A stretch of 22,322 nucleotides of DNA from Brevundimonas sp. UBA4609 (GTDB lineage: Bacteria > Pseudomonadota > Alphaproteobacteria > Caulobacterales > Caulobacteraceae), in assembly GCA_002386585.1 (NCBI GenBank), contig DGIZ01000113.1:1-22322 (forward strand), in the 5' to 3' direction. A program made the translations under genes and the position numbers. Below the pieces are notes generated by a model. The model did not search any database and was not told the DNA's origin. It saw only the letters and a program-made list of their open reading frames with translations. Shown here piece after piece: positions 1 through 8,662 of the stretch. Every line of letters starts with the position of its first letter. The first letter of the stretch is position 1.

Positions 1-17
1 CGACGCTCTTCCGATCT
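1..17. other. Illumina TruSeq adapter remnant at contig end
   Basis: The first 17 bases, CGACGCTCTTCCGATCT, are identical to the 3' end of the standard Illumina TruSeq read-1 adapter. This is a library-preparation sequence and not biological. Genuine sequence begins at base 18. It shows that the J-like gene is cut by the assembly and not by a natural deletion. Confidence 0.96.
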
Positions 18-3000
18 TGTCGCGCGCCGCCTGCGCCGCCAGCTTCTCGGCGTTTGCCGCCGTGGCGCTGGCGCCCGCCTCGTCGGCCTTGGTCGTGGCG
101 ATCCCGGCCGCCGTGTTCGACGCCTCGGCCGCGTCCCCGGCCTCGCCCGCCTTGAGCACGGCCAGAGCCGCCGCACCCTCGGCACCCGCGAGGATGTCCT
201 CGGCTTCGGCGATGACGCCGTCGACGCGGTCGCCCATGTCGGCCACCGCCGCCGCGTTCGCAGCGGTCAGATCGGCCGTGCTCGTCAGCTTGTCGAGGAT
301 GTCCTGAACCGGCTCGCCGTTCAGGTGCGTAGCGCCGCCCGAAATCAGCTGCCCCGGCACGCGCGGCCCGATCACCAGAAACTGGCTCGGCACGCCCTGG
401 GCCGACAGGTGCGTGATGGCGACGAAATGTTCGACGCCCGGCGTCAGATTGCCGATCTCCAGCGCCTTGGTCAGCGGCGCGCCTTCATAGACCTCAGTCC
501 ACGGACCATCGACGGTCAGCCCCCAGGCGATCCGCACGGCCGCCACATTGGGGTCGGTGATCTCGCCGCGCACGATCAGGATCGGCTGCGACACGCCGTT
601 CGCGTCCGGCCCCTTGGCGTCCACCGACCAGACCGACGCGAGCGGCGCGCCCGGAACCGGCTTGACCACCGTCACCTGCAGCGGCGGCGAGACGCGACCG
701 TCCACCGTTGCGGCGGTGATCTCGATCTCGACGCGCGTGGCCTCGACGCCTTCCACAGGCGCCTCGCGCAACGGCGGCGCCACCAGTTCGCGCGCCGCCG
801 CGTCCAGCGCAGGCAACGGCGCCCAGCTGCCGGCCTCGCCTTCCTCGCCCTTGGCGCGCCAGCGGACCGAGAAGCCGCTCAGCGGCGCACCCCGCCAGGT
901 CGGCATGTCGAAGCTGACGCGCACGGCGTGCGCATCGGCCGTGACGCCCAACAGCGTCGGGCGCGGCGGGTTGGCCTGGCGGTCGCCGGACAGCTTGGAC
1001 GACAGCGGCGGGATCGGCCCCGTTTCCCCGGCCATCAACAGCGGCGCGACATAACGCACGCCGGTCAGCACGGCCGTCAGGTTCTCGCCCGGCTCGATGG
1101 CGATGATTTCGACGTCTTCGCTGACCTTTTCGACCTCGCCGAAAGCGATCAGGTCGCCAGCGGCGGGACAGAGGTTCGGGTGGCGAGCGGAGGCGAACAG
1201 GATTTCGCGGGTGACGCCGGGCTGAGTCTGGATCGGCACGCCGTCATACAGCCCGCCCTTGGTCCTCAGGTCGACGGCGTAGCTGACGCCGGCGAACATC
1301 TCCACCGGCGCGGAAAGGCGAAGGCCTACCACGGTCGACCCGTCTTCGCTCCAGCGACGGCAGCGCACCCGCGCCGATCCTCCGCCCGCACGATTCCAGG
1401 CCAGCCGAACGCGTGAGCCGTATTGCGAGATCAGATACTCGACGTCCGCCGTCCAGGTATCGATCCGGCGCTGATGCCGGCGTTGCCCCAGCTTCCAGCG
1501 GCCGTCGCGATAGGCGCGGTTCGGCGTCGCCTGGCCGTCAAGCGTCAGGGCCTCGATCAGGCTGGCCGCCTTGATCCCGTTCGCCGGATCGGCCACCTCG
1601 CCATAACCATCGTTGTAGACGAACAGTTCGTCGGGCTCGCCGCCCTTCTCGATGTTCTGGAACTCGACGCGCAGGGCGTGGACCGGATCGGAATAGACGA
1701 TCTCCCAGCGGTGATCCTTGAGGTTGTCATCGGTAAAGACCTGCGCGGGTATGGGCTTCTCGACCCATGGCGAGGCCGCCAGCTGCGTGCCGTCCCAGGA
1801 CACGCCGGCGCGACCCCGCTGCTCCAGCAGCGCCAGCACTTCAGACTGCGTCCGCGCCTCCGTCAGGTAATAGTGGCACGTCCAGTCGTATTGCTCGCTC
1901 AGTTGATGCCACGCCCGCAGCCGCGCGTCGGCCTGTGCCGACAGCAGAGGCTTGGCCGGGGCCGGTCCGGTCAACAGCCAGCGCGCCAGTGCGGCCGGAT
2001 TCGACGTCGCCACCGGCGGACCCCACGCGCCGCCCGTCCAGGTCGAGCACTTCGGCTTGATGCGACAGGTGATCGGGGCCAGCCCGCCCTGGTTGATCGC
2101 CGTCGCCCGCACGGCGAACTCGATGATCGACAAGGTTTCGTCCGCGACCGGCTTGCGGAAGGCGACCGACTTGATCGCGCTCACCATCACCGTGTCGCGG
2201 CGCTTGTCGTTGTCGTCGTCCGGTCGGTTCCGCGTCAGTTCGAACTCATACCGGCCGTGCGGCAGGTGGACCGAATGGGTGACCCGGATCGGATCCTTGG
2301 TCGCGCTGGTCCGGGCCCAGATCGGACCCGCCTGCCACGGTCCGGTGGCGGCGCCGGTCTGGTCGATGGGGCGATACCGGACCGCGACCGAAGCATGGGC
2401 CGTCAGCAGCCGCCCGTCATCCTTCTGGAAGCACAGGCCGGCAGGCAGGAACAGATCGATGTCGAACCGGCTGCCGTCCGACGACGCTGCGCGGATCAGC
2501 GACGTCGCGCTCGACGGCGTCGCCTTCAGCTCCTCGTTCAGGTCCAGCTGGTCGACGTCGTTCGGATACAGCTGGAAGGTGCGCGGCCCCGGCTCCAGGT
2601 GCTGCACCATGCGGAAGTCGCCCGCGCCCATGGTGCTGACCAGCGTGTCGCCGATCTTGACCTCGGACACTTCGCACGGGCCGTAGTGGACGCCCAGGAT
2701 GCCGTACATCCAGACGTCGTCGCCCAGGCTCTGGGTGAAGGTCTTCGCCGCCAGATCCGGCGCGGTCACCACCTCGCCGAGGGCCAGCGGCATCGGACCC
2801 CACTGCCGATACTGATTTGACGCGCTCTGCAGCGCGTAACGGTCGTTGGCCTTCGTGGCCTTGTTGTCGGGCGCGTACAGGCTCGCGATCAGCGCCTGCC
2901 CGCCCAGGGTGATCGCCGCCGCCGCCGCGCGCGCCAGCAACTTGCTGGTGATCATCCCGCCGGCGCCGCCGCCGACCCAGGCCGAAACCGCGATCACCGC

Positions 3001-3294
3001 CACCGTCAACAGGATCTGGCCGATGTCCTTGCGCCCGCCGCCGCCGCCCATGGGCTCGACCACGACGTTGACCACCTGATCGGCCGTCAGGACGTGATCC
3101 AGCGCCGTCTCGCGATCCAGACGAGCGCCGTCGACGTAGATCTCCGTGCGGTTCAGCGCCTCGATCGGCAGGCCCGCCTTGACCGCCTCGACCAGCATGG
3201 CGCGCACGGTCAGACCCTCGACCACCGTCAGGTCGAAGGCGTCCCGGCCAAAAGGCTCAGGCGTCACGACGATGGGCAGCGAGCCGTCAGCCAC
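18..3294 (-). CDS. Tail tip attachment / host-specificity protein J (C-terminus missing)
   Basis: This is the central tail-tip protein that caps the tail tube and carries receptor-binding parts. The frame is open from a GTG at 3294 to the adapter, about 1092 residues, with AAGGAGG five bases upstream of the start. Residues about 5-82 look like a small beta-grasp domain and end in a run of five glycines (83-87). A hydrophobic stretch follows at about 91-135. The middle has the J-family core, including a YSDPVHALRVEFQN segment and a WTADVEYLISQYGSRVRLAWN-like stretch. Two fibronectin type III-like domains follow at about 770-870 and 880-985. From about 1025 on the protein is Ala-rich with a coiled-coil look, as in fibre stalks. 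No separate lambda I-like gene is seen before it. The true C-terminus, which normally sets host range, is lost at the contig end. Confidence 0.9.
919..933. repeat. 15-nt palindrome copy 1 (inside J)
   Basis: GCGCACGGCGTGCGC has perfect 7-bp arms around one central base. On the minus strand it is read as Ala-His-Ala-Val-Arg within J. It is one of five exact copies (apart from the centre base) in the window. Confidence 0.85.
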
Positions 3295-3328
3295 GGGCGC
3301 CTCCTTCTCTCAAGTTGTCGGTGATGAA

Positions 3329-3343
3329 GCGCACGGCGTGCGC
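3329..3343. repeat. 15-nt palindrome copy 2 (between NlpC/P60 gene and J)
   Basis: This is the same sequence as the copy at 919 (GCGCACGGCGTGCGC), but here it sits in the 94-bp non-coding gap between the NlpC/P60 gene and J. A protein-coding cause for its conservation is therefore excluded at this site. Confidence 0.85.
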
Positions 3344-3388
3344 CCGCCTGCGTCGGGTCGAACCCGAAGGGCTGGCGGCCGCAGGCCG

Positions 3389-3838
3389 CTAAGAACCGGC
3401 GATTTCGGTGACGAAGGCGGGCACAAAGGCCCCCTTCAGCCGATACCGGCCGCCCGGTTCGTCCAGGTCGAGCAGCGCAGTCTGCATCGGCGTATCGGCG
3501 TGAAGGATCAGGCGGGGCGTCAGCATGTAGCCGACGTGCCCGGCCCTCCCCATCCATGTCAGCCAGGCGACCACGCCCGCCTGCGGTTCGACGGGCCGCC
3601 AGGACGCCAGCCCCTCAGCCAGCAGCCGCGCCCGTTCGCGCGTCCCGGCCGGGCAGACGATGGCCGCCTCATACAGGTCCAGATAATCCGGCACCTCGAT
3701 CCCGCTGAACGTCCTGAGGCACCACCGGGTCAGCCCCCGGCAATCCCACCCGTCCGGCGTGTCGCCCTTGGCCAGGAACGGCGCCCCCACCAGCGGCGCC
3801 GCCCGCCTGACCAGATCGCCCGGCACCGTCATCCGCAT
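3389..3838 (-). CDS. NlpC/P60-family tail tip peptidase (K-like)
   Basis: This is a cell-wall or tail-assembly cysteine peptidase of 149 aa. The NlpC/P60 signature is visible: GWDCRGL with the probable nucleophile Cys33, the GHVGYM motif with His101, and a following LHAD with His113 as the likely third polar residue. In lambda the corresponding protein K (about 200 aa) also carries an N-terminal JAB metalloprotease domain. There is no room for that here, so this is the peptidase half only. The start at 3838 overlaps the TGA of the preceding gene by one base (TGATG), which points to translational coupling. In related phages the protein resides in the tail tip and may open the peptidoglycan or help to mature the tip. 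Confidence 0.88.
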   Translation of the reverse strand: MRMTVPGDLVRRAAPLVGAPFLAKGDTPDGWDCRGLTRWCLRTFSGIEVPDYLDLYEAAIVCPAGTRERARLLAEGLASWRPVEPQAGVVAWLTWMGRAGHVGYMLTPRLILHADTPMQTALLDLDEPGGRYRLKGAFVPAFVTEIAGS

Positions 3839-4308
3839 CAGAACATGCCCGGCGTGGTCGCGGGCGTATAGCTGACGGCGCAGGCCGGCTCTTCGTTGAA
3901 GTCGCGGGGCCGAATGACGGCCGTGGCCTTCGTCCTGTCCCCCTCGGTCGAGGCGATTCGCGCATCCATCAGGGCGCGCTCGATGACGTTGGGATCGGCC
4001 ACCCGAACGACCGACAGATCGATCTCCGGCGGCTCCTCGGCGGCGTCAGCGGCCGCCTCGATTACCTGATCGACATTGGCGATGGTCAGGCGCGCCTGAC
4101 CGAACGGGCTGTCCTGGCTCGCGCCCGCCCAGCCCAGTTGAAACGGATAATGGACGTGCTCGACGCCGTTGGACGTCAGCCCGCCGGGCCAGTCCGTGAC
4201 GTTCAGCGGTTCTTCCAGACCGTCGCTGCGAATGGTCACCAGCTGCGCCACCGCGTCCGGCTCGCCCCGGAACGCCGCCTCCACCATCGCTTCGGTCACA
4301 TCGGTCAT
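3838..4308 (-). CDS. DUF1833-like minor tail protein (L position)
   Basis: This is a 156-aa protein in the slot of lambda minor tail protein L, between the M-like and K-like genes. Its pattern resembles DUF1833 phage proteins: an N-terminal TIRSDGLEEPLNVTDW strand region, a central ARLTIANVDQVI strand, and a C-terminal RPRDFNEEPACAVSYTP segment. I chose the ATG at 4308 because it overlaps the upstream stop as TGATG. The frame stays open further upstream, but that part overlaps the preceding gene and reads as Arg-rich shadow sequence. The single Cys in EEPACAVSY does not form a recognisable metal site; lambda L has been reported to bind an iron-sulphur cluster, and I see no equivalent. Family assignment is from memory of sequence style and is moderately secure. 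Confidence 0.72.
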   Translation of the reverse strand: MTDVTEAMVEAAFRGEPDAVAQLVTIRSDGLEEPLNVTDWPGGLTSNGVEHVHYPFQLGWAGASQDSPFGQARLTIANVDQVIEAAADAAEEPPEIDLSVVRVADPNVIERALMDARIASTEGDRTKATAVIRPRDFNEEPACAVSYTPATTPGMF

Positions 4309-5222
4309 CAGGCGGTCTCCAGCCAAAGGGCGACGTCCATGAGGTGCAGAGCGCCCCGCGTTTCGCTCAGGCGCGGCGCCCCGTCGGCCGCCCAACTGCC
4401 GACGCACAGCCGCTCGCTGCCCGGCTCCACGATCCAGAAGCTTCGCGCCGTCGCGTGGAAGGCTTCAAGCAATGCGCGCTGAACGACGTCGCAACGGATC
4501 TGGCCGGACAGCTTTCGCGCGGCGTCGGCGGTGATGGGGCGCGACATCGGACGGCCCGGACCGGCGTCGAACTCGATCTGGCCGGGTTTGGGCTCGAAGC
4601 TGGCGCCGACGCCGAAGTCACGAATGGCGCCCGGCCAGGACGGCCGCTGCAGGTCAACGTTGGCATGCAGCCCCGGCGACCACTGAAGCGGGCGTCGCAG
4701 GCCCTGCGGCGCCTCCGCGATCAACGGCTTCAACAGCACCGCCTCTATGGCCTGCCCGGAACCCGTCGCCCGACCGCCCGTCTCGATTGACGCGCTGGCG
4801 GCCGAGGCGGGACGGTCGATCCGCGCCCATGCGCGATGGTAGGTGTCCAGCAGTCCGTCGCGAGCGACGCCCCAGCTGGCCAGCACCGGCCGCTGCACAT
4901 TCAGATCTTGCGCCATCAGCACGGCGCCGCTGGCGTCGAAGAAGACCAGACGGGCGAAGGGCGGGACGGCGGCCCCGGCGACAAACGCCGCTGTCGCCAC
5001 AGAGACCTCTATGACAGAGAATCCCTGGACGTCGGCCCGCGCCGTCGACGCTGACGTGACGGCGAAGGATTGACCGGCGCTGCTGGACGTGCCCGAGGCG
5101 CGAATGACGCCCCGACCGGGCGCGCCTCGCTCCGTCTCATCCTTCGACAGGGTCATGCCTGCCGTGGCGGCCCAGCCGTCGACGCCGTCAAGGGCGCCTG
5201 CGTTAGTCAGTCGGTTGATCAT
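4308..5222 (-). CDS. Minor tail protein (M position) with an N-terminal beta-sandwich-like module
   Basis: The protein has 304 aa and directly follows the tape measure gene, the position of lambda M. The N-terminal half (about 1-165) has the features of a carbohydrate-binding, jelly-roll-like module: an NAGALDGVDGW opening, alternating strands and a YHRAWARIDRPASA segment. The C-terminal half (about 185-304), starting near RPSWPGAIRDFGV, looks like the conserved phage part that would join the tail tip. The start ATG at 5222 has GGGAG a few bases upstream and lies 19 bp after the tape measure stop. The tail role is inferred from gene order; the sugar-binding idea is inferred from fold-like features only. 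Confidence 0.7.
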   Translation of the reverse strand: MINRLTNAGALDGVDGWAATAGMTLSKDETERGAPGRGVIRASGTSSSAGQSFAVTSASTARADVQGFSVIEVSVATAAFVAGAAVPPFARLVFFDASGAVLMAQDLNVQRPVLASWGVARDGLLDTYHRAWARIDRPASAASASIETGGRATGSGQAIEAVLLKPLIAEAPQGLRRPLQWSPGLHANVDLQRPSWPGAIRDFGVGASFEPKPGQIEFDAGPGRPMSRPITADAARKLSGQIRCDVVQRALLEAFHATARSFWIVEPGSERLCVGSWAADGAPRLSETRGALHLMDVALWLETA

Positions 5223-5241
5223 GGCGACTCCCGATCAAATC

Positions 5242-7968
5242 CTAGCCGCGACGTCTGGGTTGGGGCGTCGCCCGCTGCGCCCGCGCGAGGCTCCCGTCTT
5301 TGCCCGCCTTGGCCAGTTGGCTCTTGAAGAGCGGCTCAAGCTCCAGTTCGAGACCGCCGCCCGCATTTTGCGACAGGCGGCCGGTCATCGGTTCCGAGCC
5401 GTAGTTTTTGATGGTCAGACCGCCGAGGCTGACGTTCATGCCGCCGCCGCCGGCGGCCGCCTGCCGCGCCCGGTCATGCTCCATCACCTGCGAGCCGCGC
5501 GGCAGCCGGAGCAGTTCCGGTCCACGCTCGCCGACCCACTTCCAGCCGCCCTCCGAGAAGTCCGTTCCCGCCGAATGGCCGCTTCCGAACAACTGCGACA
5601 AGGCCCCGCCCAGATCGATCCCGCCGCTGCTGAAGCCGCCGCCCAGGGATTTCAGGAAGCCGCCCCAATCCAGATCGCCCAGGGCGTCGCCGAGTTTGAC
5701 CAGCCACTTGTCGGTGGCGCGGTCCAACTGATCGTAGATCGCGTCGCCCAGACCGCTGCGCTTGATGTCCAGCAGCATATTGCTCGTCCAGGCGCGGCGG
5801 GCGCCCGTAAGCGCCGCATCCAACTCTTCCTTGATCTCGCGCCCCGCCTGTTTCAGGCCCTCGCCGCGATTCAGGTTGCCGCGCTGTTCGATCTCTCTGG
5901 CGCGCCGCTGAATACGATCGGCTACGCTCAACCGGCGATACTCGTCTTCGTCCCCCGACAGACGCGCCAGGTTCAGCCGATGCTCAGTCTTGGCGTCAGC
6001 GATCGTCCGTTTCAGTGCAGCGGCGCGCGCCTCGACCAACTGGTTGCGCTGCGCCTCAGCCAGGTTGGTCGCGGTCGCCAGGTCATAGCCCGCCTTCTGA
6101 AATGCAAGGATGCGGTCCTCATGCTCGATCCGCTTGCGCTGGTTCTCCAGCGATCGTTCTTCGCCCAGTAGCCGCATCACCTGTGCCTCAGCCTCACGCT
6201 GCAGCTTCAGGCCCTCTTCGTCCCTCTGGACCTTCATCGCTTCCAGCAGGCGCTGCTCTTCCTGGGTCGCCCGGCTCTTCGCCAGGGCCGCCGCCACGCC
6301 GTCGTCTTCCAACTGCCGGATGCGCGCACGGACCCGCGCCTCAGCCTCAAGGTCGCGAACACGGTCCAGATTGTTGGTCGCCTTGGCTTCCTGCAGCGAA
6401 AGGTTGGACTGGACATCCTCCTCTCGCCGCGTCCGCTGCAGCAGCTCGCGAGCCTGGCGCTCGGCCTCCCGCCGTGCGCGATCCGCGTCCCGCGCCGCCT
6501 TGTCCCGATCCTTCTTGCCGGCGTCCTCGCGATCCTTCGCCTCTTGCGCCGCCTGATTGGCTGCCGCCGAGTTCGCGGCATCCTCACGTTCGCGATTGTC
6601 CCAGTCGCGGAGGAAGGTCTCAGTGAACAGCTTCGTCTCCGCCTGCCGGCGGGCGAAAGGCGTCGCCGCCACATCGCGGCGAAACTCAAGATTTTCTATT
6701 CGCTCATCACGCGTGGTCTGCAACCACTCTCCCAGCTTGGTCCAGTAGTTGGACATGCTGCGGGTGGCGACGTCCCAGAAACTGGTCAGTTCATCGACCT
6801 TGTCAGCGTGACCGCTCATCGCGCCAGTCAGCGCTTCCATTAGAACCTTCTGCGCCGCCGTTCGATCACCCAGCTTGGTCAGGCTGTCGATCTGGTCGAG
6901 TGTCTTCTGATCCAACAGGCCGAACTGGCGTGTCATGTCACGCGCCGCCTTATCCGGCTCCGACATCGACTTGGCCAACATTTCGGTCGCTGACTTGGCG
7001 TCGACGCCCATGAAAGCCGCATAATCCTTGGTGATGGCGACCAGACCACTCATCACCTCGCCCCCGATTTTTCCCGTGGAGACATAGGCTGAAGCCATGT
7101 CGCGCGCGGACTTCAGAGAAATGTTTCCTGCCTCCGCCCCCGCGTCAGCGGCGGCCTTCAGCTCGGCGCCGGACATCTTGGCCGTGCGTCCAAGACCGGT
7201 CGCGGCCCTGTCCAGCGCCGCTGACGACTTCTCCGCCTGGGCCCAGGCCACAGCCATGGCGCCGGTCGCCCCGGCCAGGAGCCCGGTCGCCCCGACCAGC
7301 ATCGTCAACGGCCCCGTCAACTTGATGGCCGAGGTCGACCAGGCGTCCAGGATCTGCGGCCCCTGCTGGATCGCGATCATGGCCGGGTTCATGCCCATGG
7401 CGGCCGTGGTGAAGACGTCCGCCCCCTGACGCGTCAGGTTCAGGCGTGACGCCATGACGTTGCGGCTCAGCCCCTTGCCCTGCCGGTCCAGCGCCGCCGT
7501 CGTCTCATTGTAGCGCTGCTTGGCCAGGTTCTGCGCCTGGGCCAGCTGTTCGGTCGTGATCTTCCCTCGCTTGGCGAGCGCGTCGTACTCGGCCAGTTCC
7601 TGGTTCAGCTTCTGCTGTGCCGCCCAAGCCGGGTTCAGGCCCTCCAACAACACCTGCGCACGCCGATCATAGGCTTTGTCGGCGGCCGCGAGTGTCCGCC
7701 CCGCAACCGACGCGCGCGCGTTGGTTCCCCCGCTGACGCCGGTCGTCTGGTCGATCCGGCTCTGCAACGCCGTGTTCGCCTGGGCGGCCGCCTTGGCTAC
7801 TTCGCGCAGACGCTCAACCTCGCGCATGGCGGCGGCGGCGGCCTTGTCTGACCCGGCCGCCGCCTTCTCATTCATGCGCACCAGCGCGCGCTCTGCGCCC
7901 TCCGCCTCGCGGATGACATCCTTGCCGCCCTCAGGCTTAAGGCGAATGGCGACCTGTTTGGTGCTCAT
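5242..7968 (-). CDS. Tail length tape measure protein (H-like)
   Basis: This is the longest complete gene (908 aa) and sits at the usual place after the G/G-T chaperones. The segment NPAMIAIQQGPQILDAW (194-210) is typical of prophage tail-length tape measure proteins (TMP_2 type). A long hydrophobic stretch follows at about 219-243. Residues about 450-720 are rich in Arg, Glu, Ala and Gln and look like extended coiled coil. Near the C-terminus (about 811-830) is the WVGERGPELL-to-PRGSQVM motif common in tape measure C-termini. If the usual scaling of roughly 0.15 nm per residue holds, the tail would be about 130-140 nm long; this is inference. I see no embedded lytic domain. The start ATG at 7968 follows the upstream TGA by one base. 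Confidence 0.94.
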   Translation of the reverse strand: MSTKQVAIRLKPEGGKDVIREAEGAERALVRMNEKAAAGSDKAAAAAMREVERLREVAKAAAQANTALQSRIDQTTGVSGGTNARASVAGRTLAAADKAYDRRAQVLLEGLNPAWAAQQKLNQELAEYDALAKRGKITTEQLAQAQNLAKQRYNETTAALDRQGKGLSRNVMASRLNLTRQGADVFTTAAMGMNPAMIAIQQGPQILDAWSTSAIKLTGPLTMLVGATGLLAGATGAMAVAWAQAEKSSAALDRAATGLGRTAKMSGAELKAAADAGAEAGNISLKSARDMASAYVSTGKIGGEVMSGLVAITKDYAAFMGVDAKSATEMLAKSMSEPDKAARDMTRQFGLLDQKTLDQIDSLTKLGDRTAAQKVLMEALTGAMSGHADKVDELTSFWDVATRSMSNYWTKLGEWLQTTRDERIENLEFRRDVAATPFARRQAETKLFTETFLRDWDNREREDAANSAAANQAAQEAKDREDAGKKDRDKAARDADRARREAERQARELLQRTRREEDVQSNLSLQEAKATNNLDRVRDLEAEARVRARIRQLEDDGVAAALAKSRATQEEQRLLEAMKVQRDEEGLKLQREAEAQVMRLLGEERSLENQRKRIEHEDRILAFQKAGYDLATATNLAEAQRNQLVEARAAALKRTIADAKTEHRLNLARLSGDEDEYRRLSVADRIQRRAREIEQRGNLNRGEGLKQAGREIKEELDAALTGARRAWTSNMLLDIKRSGLGDAIYDQLDRATDKWLVKLGDALGDLDWGGFLKSLGGGFSSGGIDLGGALSQLFGSGHSAGTDFSEGGWKWVGERGPELLRLPRGSQVMEHDRARQAAAGGGGMNVSLGGLTIKNYGSEPMTGRLSQNAGGGLELELEPLFKSQLAKAGKDGSLARAQRATPQPRRRG

Positions 7969-7969
7969 G

Positions 7970-8662
7970 TCATCGACTCCGATGCGTGACGATCAGACCC
8001 GCCGTCCTCGCCCCCGCCTCTTCAGCGAGCTTGTCGAGATCCATGCGTTTCCGTGTGGTGATTTGGGGAACCAAGATGAAGACCACGAAGGTCTGCCCAG
8101 CGGGGCCATACAGACGCGAACCTCGCCCCTTGGAACTATACTGGCGCGCTACCCTGCCAGGTCCCAGCATGGCGCCGTCAGCGACCAGAAAGGCGCGGCG
8201 ACCTCCCTTCTCGCGAACGAACCTTAGCTTGATGCCGGTGCGACGGACGAAGCCGTCAGGTGTGATCCGTTCGCGCGCGCCACGCGTATTGACGGTCGTT
8301 CCAAAACCGGCCCTTGCCGCCTTAACGCCGAACTTACCCGCGGCCTCGGTTGGAATAGCCAGCCACAGCCCTTCCTTCGACCGGATTACAGTGGCCTTCA
8401 GCGCCGTCTCGATGATGGCGGCGGCCGATCCGCGAACGGCGACGTACCCGGCTGCGTCGACGCTGTCCTGCCCCTGCGGATACACCTTGCCCCGCCACGC
8501 TTTTGGCAGCCGATTGCCCTTGAAGGCTCGTTCCGTAGCGCCGCGCACAAGGCCCTTCAGGGCATCCGTTCCCTCGCGCACGCTGGCGGTGACGTCCCGG
8601 GCCAGCTCCTTCTCGATCTCGGCGGCCAGACCCTCCGCCTCGATGCCGACCCGCGCCCTCAT
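7970..8662 (-). CDS. DUF6441 family phage protein
   Basis: This 230-aa protein matches the general pattern of DUF6441: an N-terminal EGLAAEIEKELARDVTASVR helix region, a WRGKVYPQG motif, an IRSKEGLWLAIPT strand and a long basic C-terminal half (RPRR-like patches, ITTRKRMDLDKL). Its molecular role is not known to me. It starts with an ATG that overlaps the stop codon of the frameshifted G-T frame (ATGA), so it is probably coupled to G-T translation. Its place between the tail chaperones and the tape measure suggests a tail assembly or tail completion role, but this is positional inference only. Confidence 0.78.
   Translation of the reverse strand: MRARVGIEAEGLAAEIEKELARDVTASVREGTDALKGLVRGATERAFKGNRLPKAWRGKVYPQGQDSVDAAGYVAVRGSAAAIIETALKATVIRSKEGLWLAIPTEAAGKFGVKAARAGFGTTVNTRGARERITPDGFVRRTGIKLRFVREKGGRRAFLVADGAMLGPGRVARQYSSKGRGSRLYGPAGQTFVVFILVPQITTRKRMDLDKLAEEAGARTAGLIVTHRSR

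Noticed and set aside
325..2820. Long plus-strand open frames opposite J (363 and 465 codons)
   Set aside because: They are rich in Arg, Gln, His and Ala with no recognisable domain and lie exactly antisense to the J frame. Such frames are expected opposite G+C-rich genes.
3344..3400. Terminator between the NlpC/P60 gene and J
   Set aside because: GCGGC and GCCGC could form a short stem after the stop codon, but there is no T-run and J needs to be co-transcribed.
5089..6171. Plus-strand open frame of 360 codons opposite the end of the tape measure gene
   Set aside because: It spans the M-like/tape measure boundary in antisense and has no domain or start signals.
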